Assembly: GCA_963811255.1 (NCBI GenBank)
Contig: CAWEQI010000001.1
Span: 62,001 to 126,000, forward strand
Length of the DNA: 64,000 bases
Reading direction: 5' to 3'
Source: Croceibacterium_B sp963811255
GTDB lineage: Bacteria > Pseudomonadota > Alphaproteobacteria > Sphingomonadales > Sphingomonadaceae
Every line of letters starts with the position of its first letter. The first letter of the stretch is position 1. Shown here piece by piece: positions 10,219 through 19,621 of the stretch. A program made the position numbers and the translations under genes. The notes under the pieces were generated by a model. The model did not search any database, had not been told where the DNA came from, and was given only the letters and a program-made list of their open reading frames with translations.

Positions 10219-11064
10219 CTAAAACGTGTATCCTAGTCCGATCGCGCCGAGGAACTGATTCGGGCTGCCGCGCAAGCTGGTGAGCGGTGAACGCCGGGCA
10301 TCGCCGAGCATGCGGCTGTAGCCGCCGACGGCGAAAATCGCCGGACCGCCGTTGGTCAGGTCGCCATCGAGGTCGAACGCGACGAGAAGGTTCGTGCCGA
10401 CCTTGTCGAAGCCGCTCCTGGCGTGGAACACCGGCAAGCCGCTGGCGGCCGCGCCGGCGGCCGTGACCGAGTAGTAGTAGTCCGCGAATTTGCCATCGCC
10501 GTATTCGGCGCTGGCCGACCAGCTGGCGAGGATTCCGCGGCTGAGCGGCGTCGTGTAGCTGACCATCGGGTCGACCACCATGCCCTTGTGCGCCCCGGCG
10601 ACATCCCACAGCACGTCGGTGGTGAAGGTCAGCGTGTCGTAGGGGTCGAGCACGTGGGGGAAGCTGACGCCGACCGTCGGGCCGATCTCGACCGCCGTCG
10701 AGAGCTTGCCGAGCCTGTTGACCACCGGGTCGTGGGTATCGCGCGTGCGGTCGAGCCGCACCTTCCCGGCGAGGCCGAGGTTGAAGCCGGGCCCGTTCGC
10801 CGGGTCGGGAACGAAGTCGAGCGCCACGCCGCCGGCCCGCGGGTCGATGCCGACGCCCTTGATCGAGCCTTGCACCAGCGGCACGGGAAAGACGACGTAG
10901 TCGTTCGAGCCGGCGTAGCTCGGCCCGTAACCGGCGCCGAGGCCGACGGCGAGATAGTCACCCGAGAACACGCCTTGCCCGTTGCTGCCCGCATCCTGAG
11001 CCGCGGCGGGCGCGGCCGCGCCCAAGACGAGAGCGCCCATCCAGGGAAAGATCAGCCTGTTCAT
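10219..11064 (-). CDS. MipA/OmpV-family outer-membrane protein
   Basis: 281 aa. A signal peptide (MNRLIFPWMGALVLGAAAPAAAQ) is followed by a beta-barrel with the family pattern: LAVGLGAGYGPSYAGSNDY, FPVPLVQGS, VGPTVGVSFP and a terminal Phe (LGAIGLGYTF), typical of outer-membrane assembly. MipA/OmpV proteins are porin-like; MipA itself scaffolds murein enzymes in E. coli. The start at 11064 was chosen for the signal peptide; the open frame continues upstream only as an antisense shadow. A GGAAC-N16-CGTT promoter ends 26 bases upstream, suggesting control by the general stress sigma factor. Confidence 0.85.
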   Translation of the reverse strand: MNRLIFPWMGALVLGAAAPAAAQDAGSNGQGVFSGDYLAVGLGAGYGPSYAGSNDYVVFPVPLVQGSIKGVGIDPRAGGVALDFVPDPANGPGFNLGLAGKVRLDRTRDTHDPVVNRLGKLSTAVEIGPTVGVSFPHVLDPYDTLTFTTDVLWDVAGAHKGMVVDPMVSYTTPLSRGILASWSASAEYGDGKFADYYYSVTAAGAAASGLPVFHARSGFDKVGTNLLVAFDLDGDLTNGGPAIFAVGGYSRMLGDARRSPLTSLRGSPNQFLGAIGLGYTF

Positions 11065-11089
11065 GAACCCCTGCTTGGCATGCGGCTCA

Positions 11090-11114
11090 AACGTGACGCA
11101 TTCCGGAGAGTTCC
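11090..11114 (-). promoter_or_regulatory. EcfG-type (general stress response) promoter
   Basis: On the minus strand GGAAC (11110-11114) is followed after exactly 16 bases by CGTT (11090-11093). This matches the GGAAC-N16-17-CGTT consensus of alphaproteobacterial EcfG sigma factors. The -10-like part lies 26 bases before the ATG of the MipA-like gene. A hand scan of the other intergenic regions found no second perfect match. Confidence 0.65.
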
Positions 11115-11132
11115 TAAGGCGGATGGCGCCGG

Positions 11133-11756
11133 TCAGGCGCCTGCCTGCCACTGGCGGATCGCCTCGATCGGCCAGAACAGCATGATCACGTTGAGCGTCA
11201 GGTTGTCGCGGATCACGTAAAGCGTCAGCAGCTCGAAGCCGATGCCCAGCGCCAGGCTGGCCCACCACGGCAGGCGGGAGGCGACGAGGAAGCCGAGGAT
11301 CATACAGCCGATGTCGCCCATCGAATTGAGCACGCTGTCGCCGCTGTAGCCGAAGCTGACCGTCACCGCGCGATAGCGGTCGATCACCATCGGCGTGTTC
11401 TCGGTCACTTCCCACGCCGCCTCGACGAACGTGGCGATCGGCAGCGCGAAGCGCGCCGGACGGCCGCCGAACAGCTTCCATTTGCGCCACAGCAGCCAGG
11501 CGACGAAATACATGATGAGGCCATGGATGAAGTGGCTTAGCGAATACCAGTCGGTCAGTTGCTGCGAGTTCTCGGCGGACTGGACCACGCCGTGCCACAG
11601 CTTGACCGTGCCGCAGGTGCAGATCGGCACGCGGCCCATCGCGAGCTCGATCGCCGCGGTAGCGACGACGATCGCAAAGGTCGCGAATACCGCGCGGCTG
11701 TTCGGCAGCAGCGAGCGTGCGCCGTTGCCGCCATATCGCCTCCCTGCCCGGTCCAT
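11133..11756 (-). CDS. DUF2585 / UPF0314 family membrane protein
   Basis: About 207 aa with several membrane helices. The family block TCGTVKLWHGVVQSAENSQQ, then LTDWYSLSHFIHGLIMYF and a following VTENTPMVIDRYR, is distinctive for the DUF2585 group, which is confined mainly to alphaproteobacteria and has no known function. I took Met at 11756 (MDRAGRRYGGNG); the frame remains open to 11792. It lies upstream of the MipA gene, separated by ~70 bases that contain the EcfG-type promoter, so the two are probably transcribed separately. Confidence 0.82.
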   Translation of the reverse strand: MDRAGRRYGGNGARSLLPNSRAVFATFAIVVATAAIELAMGRVPICTCGTVKLWHGVVQSAENSQQLTDWYSLSHFIHGLIMYFVAWLLWRKWKLFGGRPARFALPIATFVEAAWEVTENTPMVIDRYRAVTVSFGYSGDSVLNSMGDIGCMILGFLVASRLPWWASLALGIGFELLTLYVIRDNLTLNVIMLFWPIEAIRQWQAGA

Positions 11757-11838
11757 TGCCTGTGGATGCAACGCCGCCCGGCCGGTTGGCAAGCGACACG
11801 GTTTGCAGGCCTCGCCCCAAGGGCTAAGGCTTCGCTCG

Positions 11839-13021
11839 ATGAGCGGGCGCGATTGCGATGTGGCGATTGTCGGCGGCGGGCTCGCCGGGGGGCTGATTGC
11901 GCTGGCGCTGGCGCAAGCTCGGCCGGAGACGACTGTGCGCGTGATCGAGGCCGGGCCGGCGCTGGGCGGCCATCACCGCTGGAGCTGGTTTGCCAGCGAT
12001 CTTTCGCCCGACGGCAAGGCGCTGATGGCGCGGTTTCGGATCACGCGGTGGGACGACGGCTATGACGTACACTTTCCGGGTTTCAGGCGCCATCTGCCGA
12101 CGCCCTACCAGTCGCTGTCCTCGGACGAGTTCGCGGTCGCGCTGGAGAGCCTGTTGCCCGAGGGCGCGATCCTGACGAACGCTCCGGCTGCGGCGTTCGA
12201 TGCCGGCGGCGTGACCCTCGCCGGCGGAGAGCGGATCGGCGCCGGCGCGGTGATCGACTGCCGGGGGTTCGCCCCGACACCGCACCTGTCGGGCGGGTGG
12301 CAGGTATTCCTCGGCCGGCATTTGCGCACCGACAGTCCGCATGGCTTAACGCGGCCGCTGATCATGGACGCCACCGTGGGGCAGGCGGACCGGTTTCGGT
12401 TCGCCTATGCCTTGCCGCTGAACGAGCGCGAGCTGCTGCTGGAGGATACTTACTATCAGCTCGAGCCCACACTCGATCTCGAGACGCTCGAGCGCCGCCT
12501 CGACCGGTATGCCGGGCGCAGGCGCTGGGCAGGCGAGGTTCTCGACACCGAAACGGGCGTGTTGCCGGTGATCACCGGCGGCGACTTCGCGGCGTGGCAG
12601 GCGCGAGCGGCGGACCGAGGGAGTCGCCCGCGCCGGCGCCCAGGCCGGGTTCCTGCATCCGCTGACCAGCTACACCTTGCCGGCCGCGGTGGAGACCGCC
12701 CTTGCCGTCGCGCGTGAAAGCGAGTTGAGCGGCGCCCATCTCGCCGCGATGCTCGAAGCGCGGGCGCGGGCGCACTGGGACGCGACCCGCTTCTATCGCC
12801 GGCTCGGATCGATGCTGTTCGGCGCCGCGCGGCCAAGCCGGCGCTGGCGGGTGTTCGCCCGCTTCTACCACCTGCCGGTGCCGCTGATCGAACGCTTCTA
12901 TGCGGCGCGCTCGACCCGCGCCGACCGGGTGCGGATCCTGTGCGGAAAGCCGCCGGTGCCGGCGATAAGGGCGCTGCGGGCGCTCGCCACGTCCCGGCCG
13001 CCGCTCAAGGAAGCCGCATGA
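11839..13021 (+). CDS. crtY: Lycopene beta-cyclase CrtY, one frameshift
   Basis: It cyclises the ends of lycopene to beta-ionone rings, giving beta-carotene. The NAD/FAD-binding start CDVAIVGGGLAGGLIALALA, the GGHHRWSWF segment and the AYALPLNERELLLEDTYY block are typical of CrtY-type cyclases. The frame breaks near 12604 by one extra base; the second part continues with GAQAGFLHPLTSYTLPAAVE and ends at 13021, giving ~393 aa, the normal size. The stop overlaps the crtI start (ATGA, 13018-13021). It is the first gene of the carotenoid operon. Confidence 0.92.
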
Positions 13022-14511
13022 CCGCCGAGGGCAAGCGCGCGTGTGTGATCGGCGCCGGGTTCGGCGGGCTGGCGCTGGCAATCCGGCTGCAATCGGCGGG
13101 GGTACAGACGACCGTCGTCGAGGCGCGCGATCAGCCCGGCGGGCGCGCCTATCACTGGCGCAAGGACGGCTTCACCTTCGACGCCGGCCCGACGGTGATC
13201 ACCGACCCCGCGGCCTTGCGCGAACTGTGGCAGATGACCGGGCACGACATGGCCGCGGACGTCGAGCTGATGCCGGTGACTCCGTTCTATCGCCTCAACT
13301 GGCCCGACGGCACGCTGTTCGACTATTCGAACGACGACGGCGAGCTGAAGCGGCAGATCGCCCGTCTCGATCCAGCCGACATCGCCGGCTACGACGCGTT
13401 CCTTGACTATTCGGCCGCAGTCTATGAGGAGGGTTACCGCAAGCTCGGCACGGTGCCGTTCCTCGATGTCGTGAGCATGGTGGAGGCAGGGCCCGCGCTG
13501 GCCAAGAACCAGGCCTGGCGCTCGGTGTATCAGGTCGTCTCGAAATACATCCGCAACGACAAGCTGCGCCAGGCATTCAGCTTCCACACGCTGCTGGTCG
13601 GCGGCAATCCACTGACCACCAGCGCGATCTACGCGCTGATCCACACACTCGAACGCGACGGGGGCGTGTGGTGGCCGCGCGGCGGGACCAACCGGCTGAT
13701 CGCCGGCATGGTGCGCCAGTTCGAGCGCCTCGGCGGCACGCTGCGGCTCGGCGATCCCGTCGTCCAGGTCCACACGCTCGGCACTCGAGTTACCGAGGTG
13801 GAGACGCGCGGCGGCTGGCGCGAGCGGTTCCACGTCGTCGCCAGCAACGCCGACGTGGTCCACACTTACCGCGACCTGCTCGGGCACAATCACCGCGGGC
13901 GCCAGATGGGCCGCAAGCTGGCCAGGAAGCGCTTCAGCCCGGGCGTGTTCGTGGTCCATTTCGGGGTCGAGGGCAGCTGGCCGGGCATCCCGCACCATAC
14001 GATCCTGTTCGGCCCGCGGTACGAGGAACTGCTGACCGACATCTACGACCACGGCGTGCTGCCGGGCGATTTCTCGATCTATCTCCACCACCCGACGGTG
14101 ACCGACCCGAGCCTGGCGCCCGAAGGCAAAAGCACGTTCTATGCTCTCGTTCCGGTCGCCCATCTCGGCAAGCTGGCGGTCGACTGGGACGAGGTCGGCC
14201 CGGTGCTCGAACGGCGTGTGCTCGCCGAGGTCTCGCGCCGGCTGATTCCCGACCTCGCCGATCGGATCGTGACCAAGTTCCACTACGGCCCGCGCGACTT
14301 CGCGACCGATCTCAACGCCCACCTCGGCAGCGCCTTCTCGCTCGAACCGATCCTGACCCAGAGCGCCTGGTTCCGCCCCCACAACCGCGACGACACGATC
14401 GGCAATCTCTATCTCGTCGGCGCGGGAACCCACCCCGGCGCCGGCATCCCCGGGGTCGTCGCCGGCGCCAAGGCCACCGCCACGCTGATGCTGCAGGATC
14501 TGGCCCAATGA
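13018..14511 (+). CDS. crtI: Phytoene desaturase CrtI
   Basis: 497 aa, intact. It carries out the four-step desaturation of phytoene to lycopene with FAD. The N-terminal Rossmann motif (VIGAGFGGLALAIRLQSAG, residues ~10-28) is followed by the PGGRAYHW block, and the C-terminus has the CrtI signature NLYLVGAGTHPGAGIPGVV. The start is fixed by ATGA overlap with crtY. It ends in an ATGA overlap with the LOG-family gene at 14508, so translation is coupled. It acts as a peripheral membrane enzyme. Confidence 0.95.
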   Translation: MTAEGKRACVIGAGFGGLALAIRLQSAGVQTTVVEARDQPGGRAYHWRKDGFTFDAGPTVITDPAALRELWQMTGHDMAADVELMPVTPFYRLNWPDGTLFDYSNDDGELKRQIARLDPADIAGYDAFLDYSAAVYEEGYRKLGTVPFLDVVSMVEAGPALAKNQAWRSVYQVVSKYIRNDKLRQAFSFHTLLVGGNPLTTSAIYALIHTLERDGGVWWPRGGTNRLIAGMVRQFERLGGTLRLGDPVVQVHTLGTRVTEVETRGGWRERFHVVASNADVVHTYRDLLGHNHRGRQMGRKLARKRFSPGVFVVHFGVEGSWPGIPHHTILFGPRYEELLTDIYDHGVLPGDFSIYLHHPTVTDPSLAPEGKSTFYALVPVAHLGKLAVDWDEVGPVLERRVLAEVSRRLIPDLADRIVTKFHYGPRDFATDLNAHLGSAFSLEPILTQSAWFRPHNRDDTIGNLYLVGAGTHPGAGIPGVVAGAKATATLMLQDLAQ

Positions 14512-15089
14512 AGCGCCTGGCGGTCTATTGCGGGTCGGCCACGCCCAAAGACCCGCGCTATGTCGCGCTCGCCGGCGAGGTGGGCGAGGAATTGGCGCGG
14601 CGCGGGATCGGCGTGGTCTACGGCGGCGGGAAGCTCGGGCTGATGGGGGCGCTGGCCGATGCGGCTCTGGGCGTCGGCGGCGAGGTGATCGGGGTGATCC
14701 CCGAGGCGATGATCGAGGCCGAGGTCGCCAACCTCGCCTGCACCGAACTGCGGGTGGTCGCGACCATGCACCAGCGCAAGCAGGCCTTCACCGACCTCGT
14801 CGACGGGTTTCTCACCCTGCCCGGCGGCGTCGGCACGATGGACGAGTTGTGGGAAGCGGTCAGCTGGGCCCAGCTCGGGTATCACGCCAAACCGATCGGA
14901 CTGCTCAACGCCTTCGGCTTCTACGACGGGCTGATCGCGTTCTTCGGCCACATGATCGACGCCGGCTTCGTCCGCCCGGCACATGCCGGCATCATCATAG
15001 CTGAATCCGAGATTGGCGCGTTGCTCCAGCGGATGGAAAGCTATCAACCGCACCGGCCGATCTTCCGCATGAAGGCGGACGAGCTGTGA
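14508..15089 (+). CDS. LOG-family protein (cytokinin-activating phosphoribohydrolase family, TIGR00730)
   Basis: 193 aa. It has both LOG signatures: MHQRKQAF with the Arg-Lys pair at residues 90-91, and PGGVGTMDELWE at residues ~105-116. The N-terminal Rossmann part reads AVYCGSATPKDPRYV and VYGGGKLGLMGALAD. LOG proteins split nucleoside 5'-monophosphates such as isopentenyladenosine phosphate into free base and ribose phosphate. Its position is unusual: it lies inside the carotenoid operon, overlapping crtI (ATGA) upstream and crtB (GTGA) downstream. Both pathways draw on isoprenoid precursors, but a functional link is inference only. Confidence 0.92.
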   Translation: MKRLAVYCGSATPKDPRYVALAGEVGEELARRGIGVVYGGGKLGLMGALADAALGVGGEVIGVIPEAMIEAEVANLACTELRVVATMHQRKQAFTDLVDGFLTLPGGVGTMDELWEAVSWAQLGYHAKPIGLLNAFGFYDGLIAFFGHMIDAGFVRPAHAGIIIAESEIGALLQRMESYQPHRPIFRMKADEL

Positions 15090-16165
15090 AGCCGCCGCGC
15101 CCATTTCGCCCGCGACCGCTCGCGCCCTCGCGCATCCTGCGCGACACGCCGCGCCAGGTCGGCGGCGGGCGCGATCGAGACGAGCTGGTCGAGCTGGCCC
15201 GGCAATCGATCATCGAGGGAAGCAAGAGCTTCGCCCTCGCCAGCCGCTTGTTCGACAAGCCGACCCGCGAGAAGGCGTGGCTGCTCTACGCCTGGTGCCG
15301 GCGCTGCGACGACATCGCCGACGGGCAGGACCACGGGGGCACGCTCAAGCTCAACGAGCAGACGGCACAGCACCGGATCGACGCAATCCGCATCCTCACC
15401 CGCCGCGCTCTCGAGGGCCAGCCAACCGCCGAAGTGGCCTTCGACGCGCTCGGCCAGGTCGCGGTCGAGGCGCGGCTCAGCGAAGAGATGGCCAATGACG
15501 TGATCGACGGCTTTGCGCTCGACGCCGCCGGCTGGCGACCGAGGACCGAGGGCGACCTGATGCGCTATTGTTTCCACGTCGCCGGGGCCGTGGGCGTGAT
15601 GATGGCGCGGATCATGGGCGTGCCGGCGGAGGATCACGACACGCTCGACCGCGCCTGCGACCTTGGGCTCGCCTTCCAGCTCGCCAACATCGCCCGCGAC
15701 GTGTGGGAGGACGATGCCGCCGGGCGCTGTTACCTGCCGCTCGAGTGGCTCGCCGAAGCGGACATCCCGCCGGGCCAGCCCATGAAGCCCGAGTACCGCG
15801 ACGCGCTGGTGGCGCTCGTCGGGCGTGTGCTCGACCTCGCCGAGGCGCACGAGGCCGCCGCGCGCTGGGGCGCCAACCGGCTGCGCTTCCGCCAGCGCTG
15901 GGCGGTGCTGGCCGCGGCGAACATCTACGGCGCGATCGGCCGCCGCGTGCGCGAACTCGGCCCTGAAGCATGGGACCACCGCGTCACCGTGGCCCGCCGC
16001 GCCAAGCTGCGGTTCGCCTGGCAAGGCTTGCGGGACACCTTCCGACGAACTCCGCAGCCCGAGCCGATGCCGCGCTGGACCCGCGGCGAGCTGATGGCGA
16101 TGGCCCGCATGGCCGGCCCGATCGCGCCAATGCCGCAGACGCCGCTGCCGGACGAGGAGGCGTGA
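15086..16165 (+). CDS. crtB: Phytoene synthase CrtB
   Basis: 359 aa. It condenses two geranylgeranyl diphosphates into phytoene, the first committed carotenoid step. The two Asp-rich, Mg-binding motifs are present: DDIAD at residues 75-79 and DVWED at 205-209. The GSKSFALASRLFD segment and RCYLPLEWL are also family marks. The GTG start at 15086 is supported by the GTGA overlap with the LOG gene. The C-terminal ~40 residues (TPQPEPMPRWTRGELMAMA...) extend past the core. It is the last carotenoid gene; no crtZ, crtW or crtE occurs in the window. Confidence 0.94.
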   Translation: MKPPRPFRPRPLAPSRILRDTPRQVGGGRDRDELVELARQSIIEGSKSFALASRLFDKPTREKAWLLYAWCRRCDDIADGQDHGGTLKLNEQTAQHRIDAIRILTRRALEGQPTAEVAFDALGQVAVEARLSEEMANDVIDGFALDAAGWRPRTEGDLMRYCFHVAGAVGVMMARIMGVPAEDHDTLDRACDLGLAFQLANIARDVWEDDAAGRCYLPLEWLAEADIPPGQPMKPEYRDALVALVGRVLDLAEAHEAAARWGANRLRFRQRWAVLAAANIYGAIGRRVRELGPEAWDHRVTVARRAKLRFAWQGLRDTFRRTPQPEPMPRWTRGELMAMARMAGPIAPMPQTPLPDEEA

Positions 16166-16208
16166 GCCCGCTCGCCATGCCGCGCGACATCCGGCTAACC
16201 GGTTTCGA

Positions 16209-18156
16209 ATGATACGAAGCCTGCTCATCGCCAACCGCGGGGAAATCGCCTGCCGTGTGATCCGCACCGCCCGGGCGATGGGGATGCGCACGGTGGCGGT
16301 CTATTCCGACGCCGACCGGCACGCGCTGCACGTTCGGCAGGCGGACGAGGCGGTGCCTATCGGCCCCTCGCCGGCGACCGAGAGCTACTTGCGCGGGGAC
16401 CGGATCATCGCGGCGGCGAAGGACCACCGGTGCCGAGGCGATCCACCCCGGCTACGGCTTCCTGAGCGAGAATGCCGAGTTCGCGCAAGCGGTGATCGAT
16501 GCCGGACTGGTGTGGGTCGGCCCCTCGCCCGCCAGCATCCGCGCGATGGGGCTGAAGGATGCGGCCAAGAAGCTGATGCAGGCCGCCGGGGTGCCGGTGA
16601 CGCCCGGCTACATGGGCGAGGACCAGTCGCCCGAGCGGCTGCAAGAAGGAAGCCGATTCAATCGGTTATCCGGTATTCATAAAAGCCGTCGCAGGTGGCG
16701 GCGGCAAGGGGATGAGGAAGGTCGACGCGCCGGAGGATTTCCTCGCCGCGCTCGAATCCTGTAAACGTGAAGCCAACTCGAGCTTCGGCAATTCCGAAGT
16801 CCTGCTCGAGAAATGGATCACCTCCCCGCGGCACATCGAGGTCCAGGTGTTCGGCGACAGCCACGGCAACGTCGTCCACTTGTTCGAGCGCGATTGCAGC
16901 CTCCAGCGGCGCCATCAGAAGGTGATCGAGGAGGCCCCCGCGCCCGGCATGGACGCGGCCACCCGCGAGGCGATCTGCGCCGCTGCGGTGCGCGCGGCCA
17001 GGGCGGTCGATTACGTCAACGCCGGCACCATCGAGTTCATCGCCGACGCCAGCGAGGGCCTGCGCGCCGACCGCGTGTTCTTCATGGAAATGAACACCCG
17101 CCTGCAAGTCGAGCACCCGGTGACCGAAGAGATCACCGGCGTCGACCTGGTCGAATGGCAATTGCGCGTCGCCAGCGGCGAGCCGCTGCCGCTGAAGCAG
17201 GAGGAGCTGAGCATCAACGGCCATGCCATCGAGGCGCGGCTCTATGCCGAGGACCCGGCGAAGGGGTTTTTGCCGAGCACGGGGACGCCTCAAGTATTTT
17301 CGTCTGCCCTACCGCTCTCCGAAGTCGGAAGCAACGCAACGAAACCGGCGTCGAGCAAGGAAGCGACGGTCTCGCCATTTTACGATCCGATGCTCGCGAA
17401 GCTCGTCGTGCATCGGAGAGACCCGACGACGCCGCCGATCGAAGGCCTCCGTACTCGTGACCAGCGATGTCGTTTGCTGGCCTGTGAAGTGCAACGCGGG
17501 CTTCCTAAACCTGCTGCTGTACGATGAGGATTTTCGAAGCCGGGAGGATGGATACCGGACTTATCGCTGCGAAGCTCGACGACTTCATTCCGGACGAAGC
17601 TCCGTCCGATCGCGTCCTGCAGTCCGTTGCCCATATGGTCATCGATGAGACCAAAGGCGGGAAGCCCGAAGATATTCGGCAGACCTATCTGGCGACCGAT
17701 CCGGGGCCGTGGTCGCAACTTGGGCTTCAGGCGTGAACCGCGAACCAAAGAAGCCCACGGTCGAACTTGCCCAAGGCACGCGACTTATGTGGTGCCGTTC
17801 GAAGAGATATCCATCAATGCAGGCCTGCGTGGGTCGAGAAAACGCCTGATGGCTATCTCGTCGATGAAGACGGTGTGACGTTCATGCTGACGCCGGCACG
17901 TCATGACGCGGCCGGCACCTCCGCCCACGACGGCGACATCCTCGCGCCGATGCCGGGCAAGGTGATCGCGGTCGATGTCGCCGAGGGCCAGGCGGTCGAA
18001 GCCGGTCAGCGGCTGCTGGTGCTCGAGGCGATGAAGATGGAGCACGCGCTCACCGCGCCGTTCGCCGGGACCGTCGCCGAGCTGGCGGCGCGCGAAGGCA
18101 GCAGGTGCCAGGTCGAGGCGCTGCTGGCGCGGGTGGTGAAGGCGGAGGACAAATGA
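16209..18156 (+). CDS. Biotin-dependent acyl-CoA carboxylase alpha subunit (biotin carboxylase + BCCP), many indels
   Basis: The N-terminal MIRSLLIANRGEIACRVIRTARAMG is followed by biotin-carboxylase and ATP-grasp sequence (IHPGYGFLSENAEFAQ, VFIKAVAGGGGKGMRKV, FFMEMNTRLQVEHPVTE). The C-terminal biotinyl domain has the carrier motif EAMKMEHAL with the biotinylated Lys near 18035. Overall length (~1,948 bases) matches 3-methylcrotonyl- or propionyl-CoA carboxylase alpha subunits; which one is not decidable because no beta subunit is in the window. Frame breaks occur near 16423 and 16648, then very densely in 17285-17870, where peptide fragments (LKYFRLP, VSPFYDPMLAKLVVH, DEDFRAGRMDTGLIAAKL-like) alternate between all three frames. 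It may be a sequencing-damaged gene or a real pseudogene. Confidence 0.8.
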
Positions 18157-18175
18157 CGTTTCCGCATTCCAGTCC

Positions 18176-18242
18176 CCTGAGCTTGTCGAAGGGCAGTCCT
18201 CCTTTGAGCGCGGCGCAGAAGAGGCGGTCCTTCGACAGCTCG
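18176..18242. repeat. Intergenic palindrome (GAGCTTGTCGAAGG family)
   Basis: TGAGCTTGTCGAAGG at about 18179-18193 is matched by an inverted copy CCTTCGACAGCTCG at 18229-18242, across a ~35-base loop. This TCCTTCGACAAGCTCAGGA-like element is common between genes in sphingomonads. It lies between the convergent carboxylase and efflux genes and could act as a bidirectional terminator. Confidence 0.7.
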
Positions 18243-18250
18243 ACGACGGT

Positions 18251-19534
18251 TCAGTAGCCGTGCTGCTGACCAATGCACCTCACCAGCGCCACCCCCGGCC
18301 CACCCGGCGCGTTGAGGCGGCGGAACAGGCGGCCCTTCTCGCTGTACAGCACCAGCGCCAGCGCCAGGCTCGAGCAGATCAGCAGCGCGTAGGCGAACGG
18401 CTTCGCGGTGCCGTCGTAGGCCTGGCCGATGACGATCCCGACCAGCGCCGCGCCGAACATCCGAAAGAAGGTCTGCACGCTTGAGGCCGCCCCGGCGATG
18501 CGCGCGAACGGCTGCATCGCGATTGAGCTGAAGTTGGCGCCGAGGAACCCTAGCAGCGCGAGGTTCGTCGCCATCAGCGGCAGGAACCAGGCGAGCTGGC
18601 CGTCGCGGTGGGTCGCGGCCCACACCTGGCCGGCGCTGACCGCGATGAACACGATCACCCCGGTGTGCGACACCCGCCGCGCGCCGAAGCGCTCGACGAT
18701 GCGGCTGTTGACGATATTCGACACCGCCATCATCGCCGCCGTCCCGCCGAACACCACCGGGAACCAGCGCCCCGCGCCGAAGTGCTCGCCGATCAGTTGC
18801 TGCGCACTGTTCACATAGCCGAACACGCCGCCCATCACCAGCGCGCTGCCGAGCACGTAACCGATCGAGGCGCGGTTCAGCAGCGCCACGCGCATATTGC
18901 CGGCGATGGTCCGCAGGTGGATGTGCTGGCGGTGCTCGGGCGCGAGCGTCTCGGGCAGCCGAGTCCAGGTCCACAGCGCGACGAGGCCGGCGAGGCACGC
19001 CAGGCTGACGAAAATCCACCGCCACCCGGCGATCAGCAGCACGGTCTGCCCCAGGCTTGGCGCGATCACCGGCACGGTGATGAACACCGCCGAGACGTTG
19101 CTCATCGTCCGCGCCATCTTGTCGCCTTCGAACTGGTCGCGGATGATCGCCGTCGGCGCGACCATCAGTCCGGCACACAGCAAGCCCTGAAGGCCCCGCG
19201 CGACCAGCAGCAGATAGAAATTGTCCACCGTGGCGACGATCAGCGAGAACAGCGCATAGGCGCCGAGCGCGACCATGATGATCGGCTTCCTCCCGAAGCG
19301 GTCGGCGAACGAGCCGGGCAGCAGGCAGCCGATGCCGTTCGCCAAGAGGTACACGCCGACGATCAGCTGGCGCTGGTTACCGCTCGCCGCGCCAAGCTCG
19401 CGAGCGATGTCGTCGAGCGCCGGCAGCATGCCGTCGATGCAAAGCGCGTTGAGGCTCATCAGCAGCGCGATGAGCACGATCAGCTCGCGCTGGCCGAGGG
19501 TCTTCGGATGGTAAAGGGCGGAACTGGCGGTCAT
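18251..19534 (-). CDS. MFS multidrug efflux transporter, Bcr/CflA family
   Basis: 427 aa with 12 predicted membrane helices. The start MTASSALYHPKTLGQRELIVLIALLM leads into the family's first helix with the SLNALCIDGMLPAL sequence; LLPGSFADRFGRKPIIMVAL is the MFS loop 2-3 signature (GxxxDRxGRRP). It is expected to export drugs such as bicyclomycin- or chloramphenicol-like compounds with proton antiport, at the inner membrane; the true substrate is unknown. The upstream frame extension to 20701 is a shadow of dinB on the other strand. A small palindromic repeat lies in its promoter region. Confidence 0.87.
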   Translation of the reverse strand: MTASSALYHPKTLGQRELIVLIALLMSLNALCIDGMLPALDDIARELGAASGNQRQLIVGVYLLANGIGCLLPGSFADRFGRKPIIMVALGAYALFSLIVATVDNFYLLLVARGLQGLLCAGLMVAPTAIIRDQFEGDKMARTMSNVSAVFITVPVIAPSLGQTVLLIAGWRWIFVSLACLAGLVALWTWTRLPETLAPEHRQHIHLRTIAGNMRVALLNRASIGYVLGSALVMGGVFGYVNSAQQLIGEHFGAGRWFPVVFGGTAAMMAVSNIVNSRIVERFGARRVSHTGVIVFIAVSAGQVWAATHRDGQLAWFLPLMATNLALLGFLGANFSSIAMQPFARIAGAASSVQTFFRMFGAALVGIVIGQAYDGTAKPFAYALLICSSLALALVLYSEKGRLFRRLNAPGGPGVALVRCIGQQHGY

Positions 19535-19578
19535 GGGAGCGCCGCCCCTAGACCCATGTTGCAGTGCAGCACAAGCCT

Positions 19579-19606
19579 TTCTCCCCTCCCGCTTGCGGGA
19601 GAGGGA
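19579..19606. repeat. Short palindromic repeat (CTCCCGCTTGCGGGAG type)
   Basis: CTCCCGC and GCGGGAG flank a TT loop, with extra CCC/GGG pairs outside. This REP-like unit is widespread in intergenic DNA of many proteobacteria. It lies between the divergent efflux and dinB genes. Confidence 0.6.
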
Positions 19607-19621
19607 TTGTAGGATGCGCCG

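Noticed and set aside
11065..11820. Upstream extension of the MipA-like frame to 11820
   Set aside because: It runs through the coding region of the DUF2585 gene in another frame; the signal peptide starts at 11064.
12940..13017. Earlier start for CrtI at 12940
   Set aside because: The first 26 codons overlap crtY in another frame; the ATGA start at 13018 gives the standard N-terminus.
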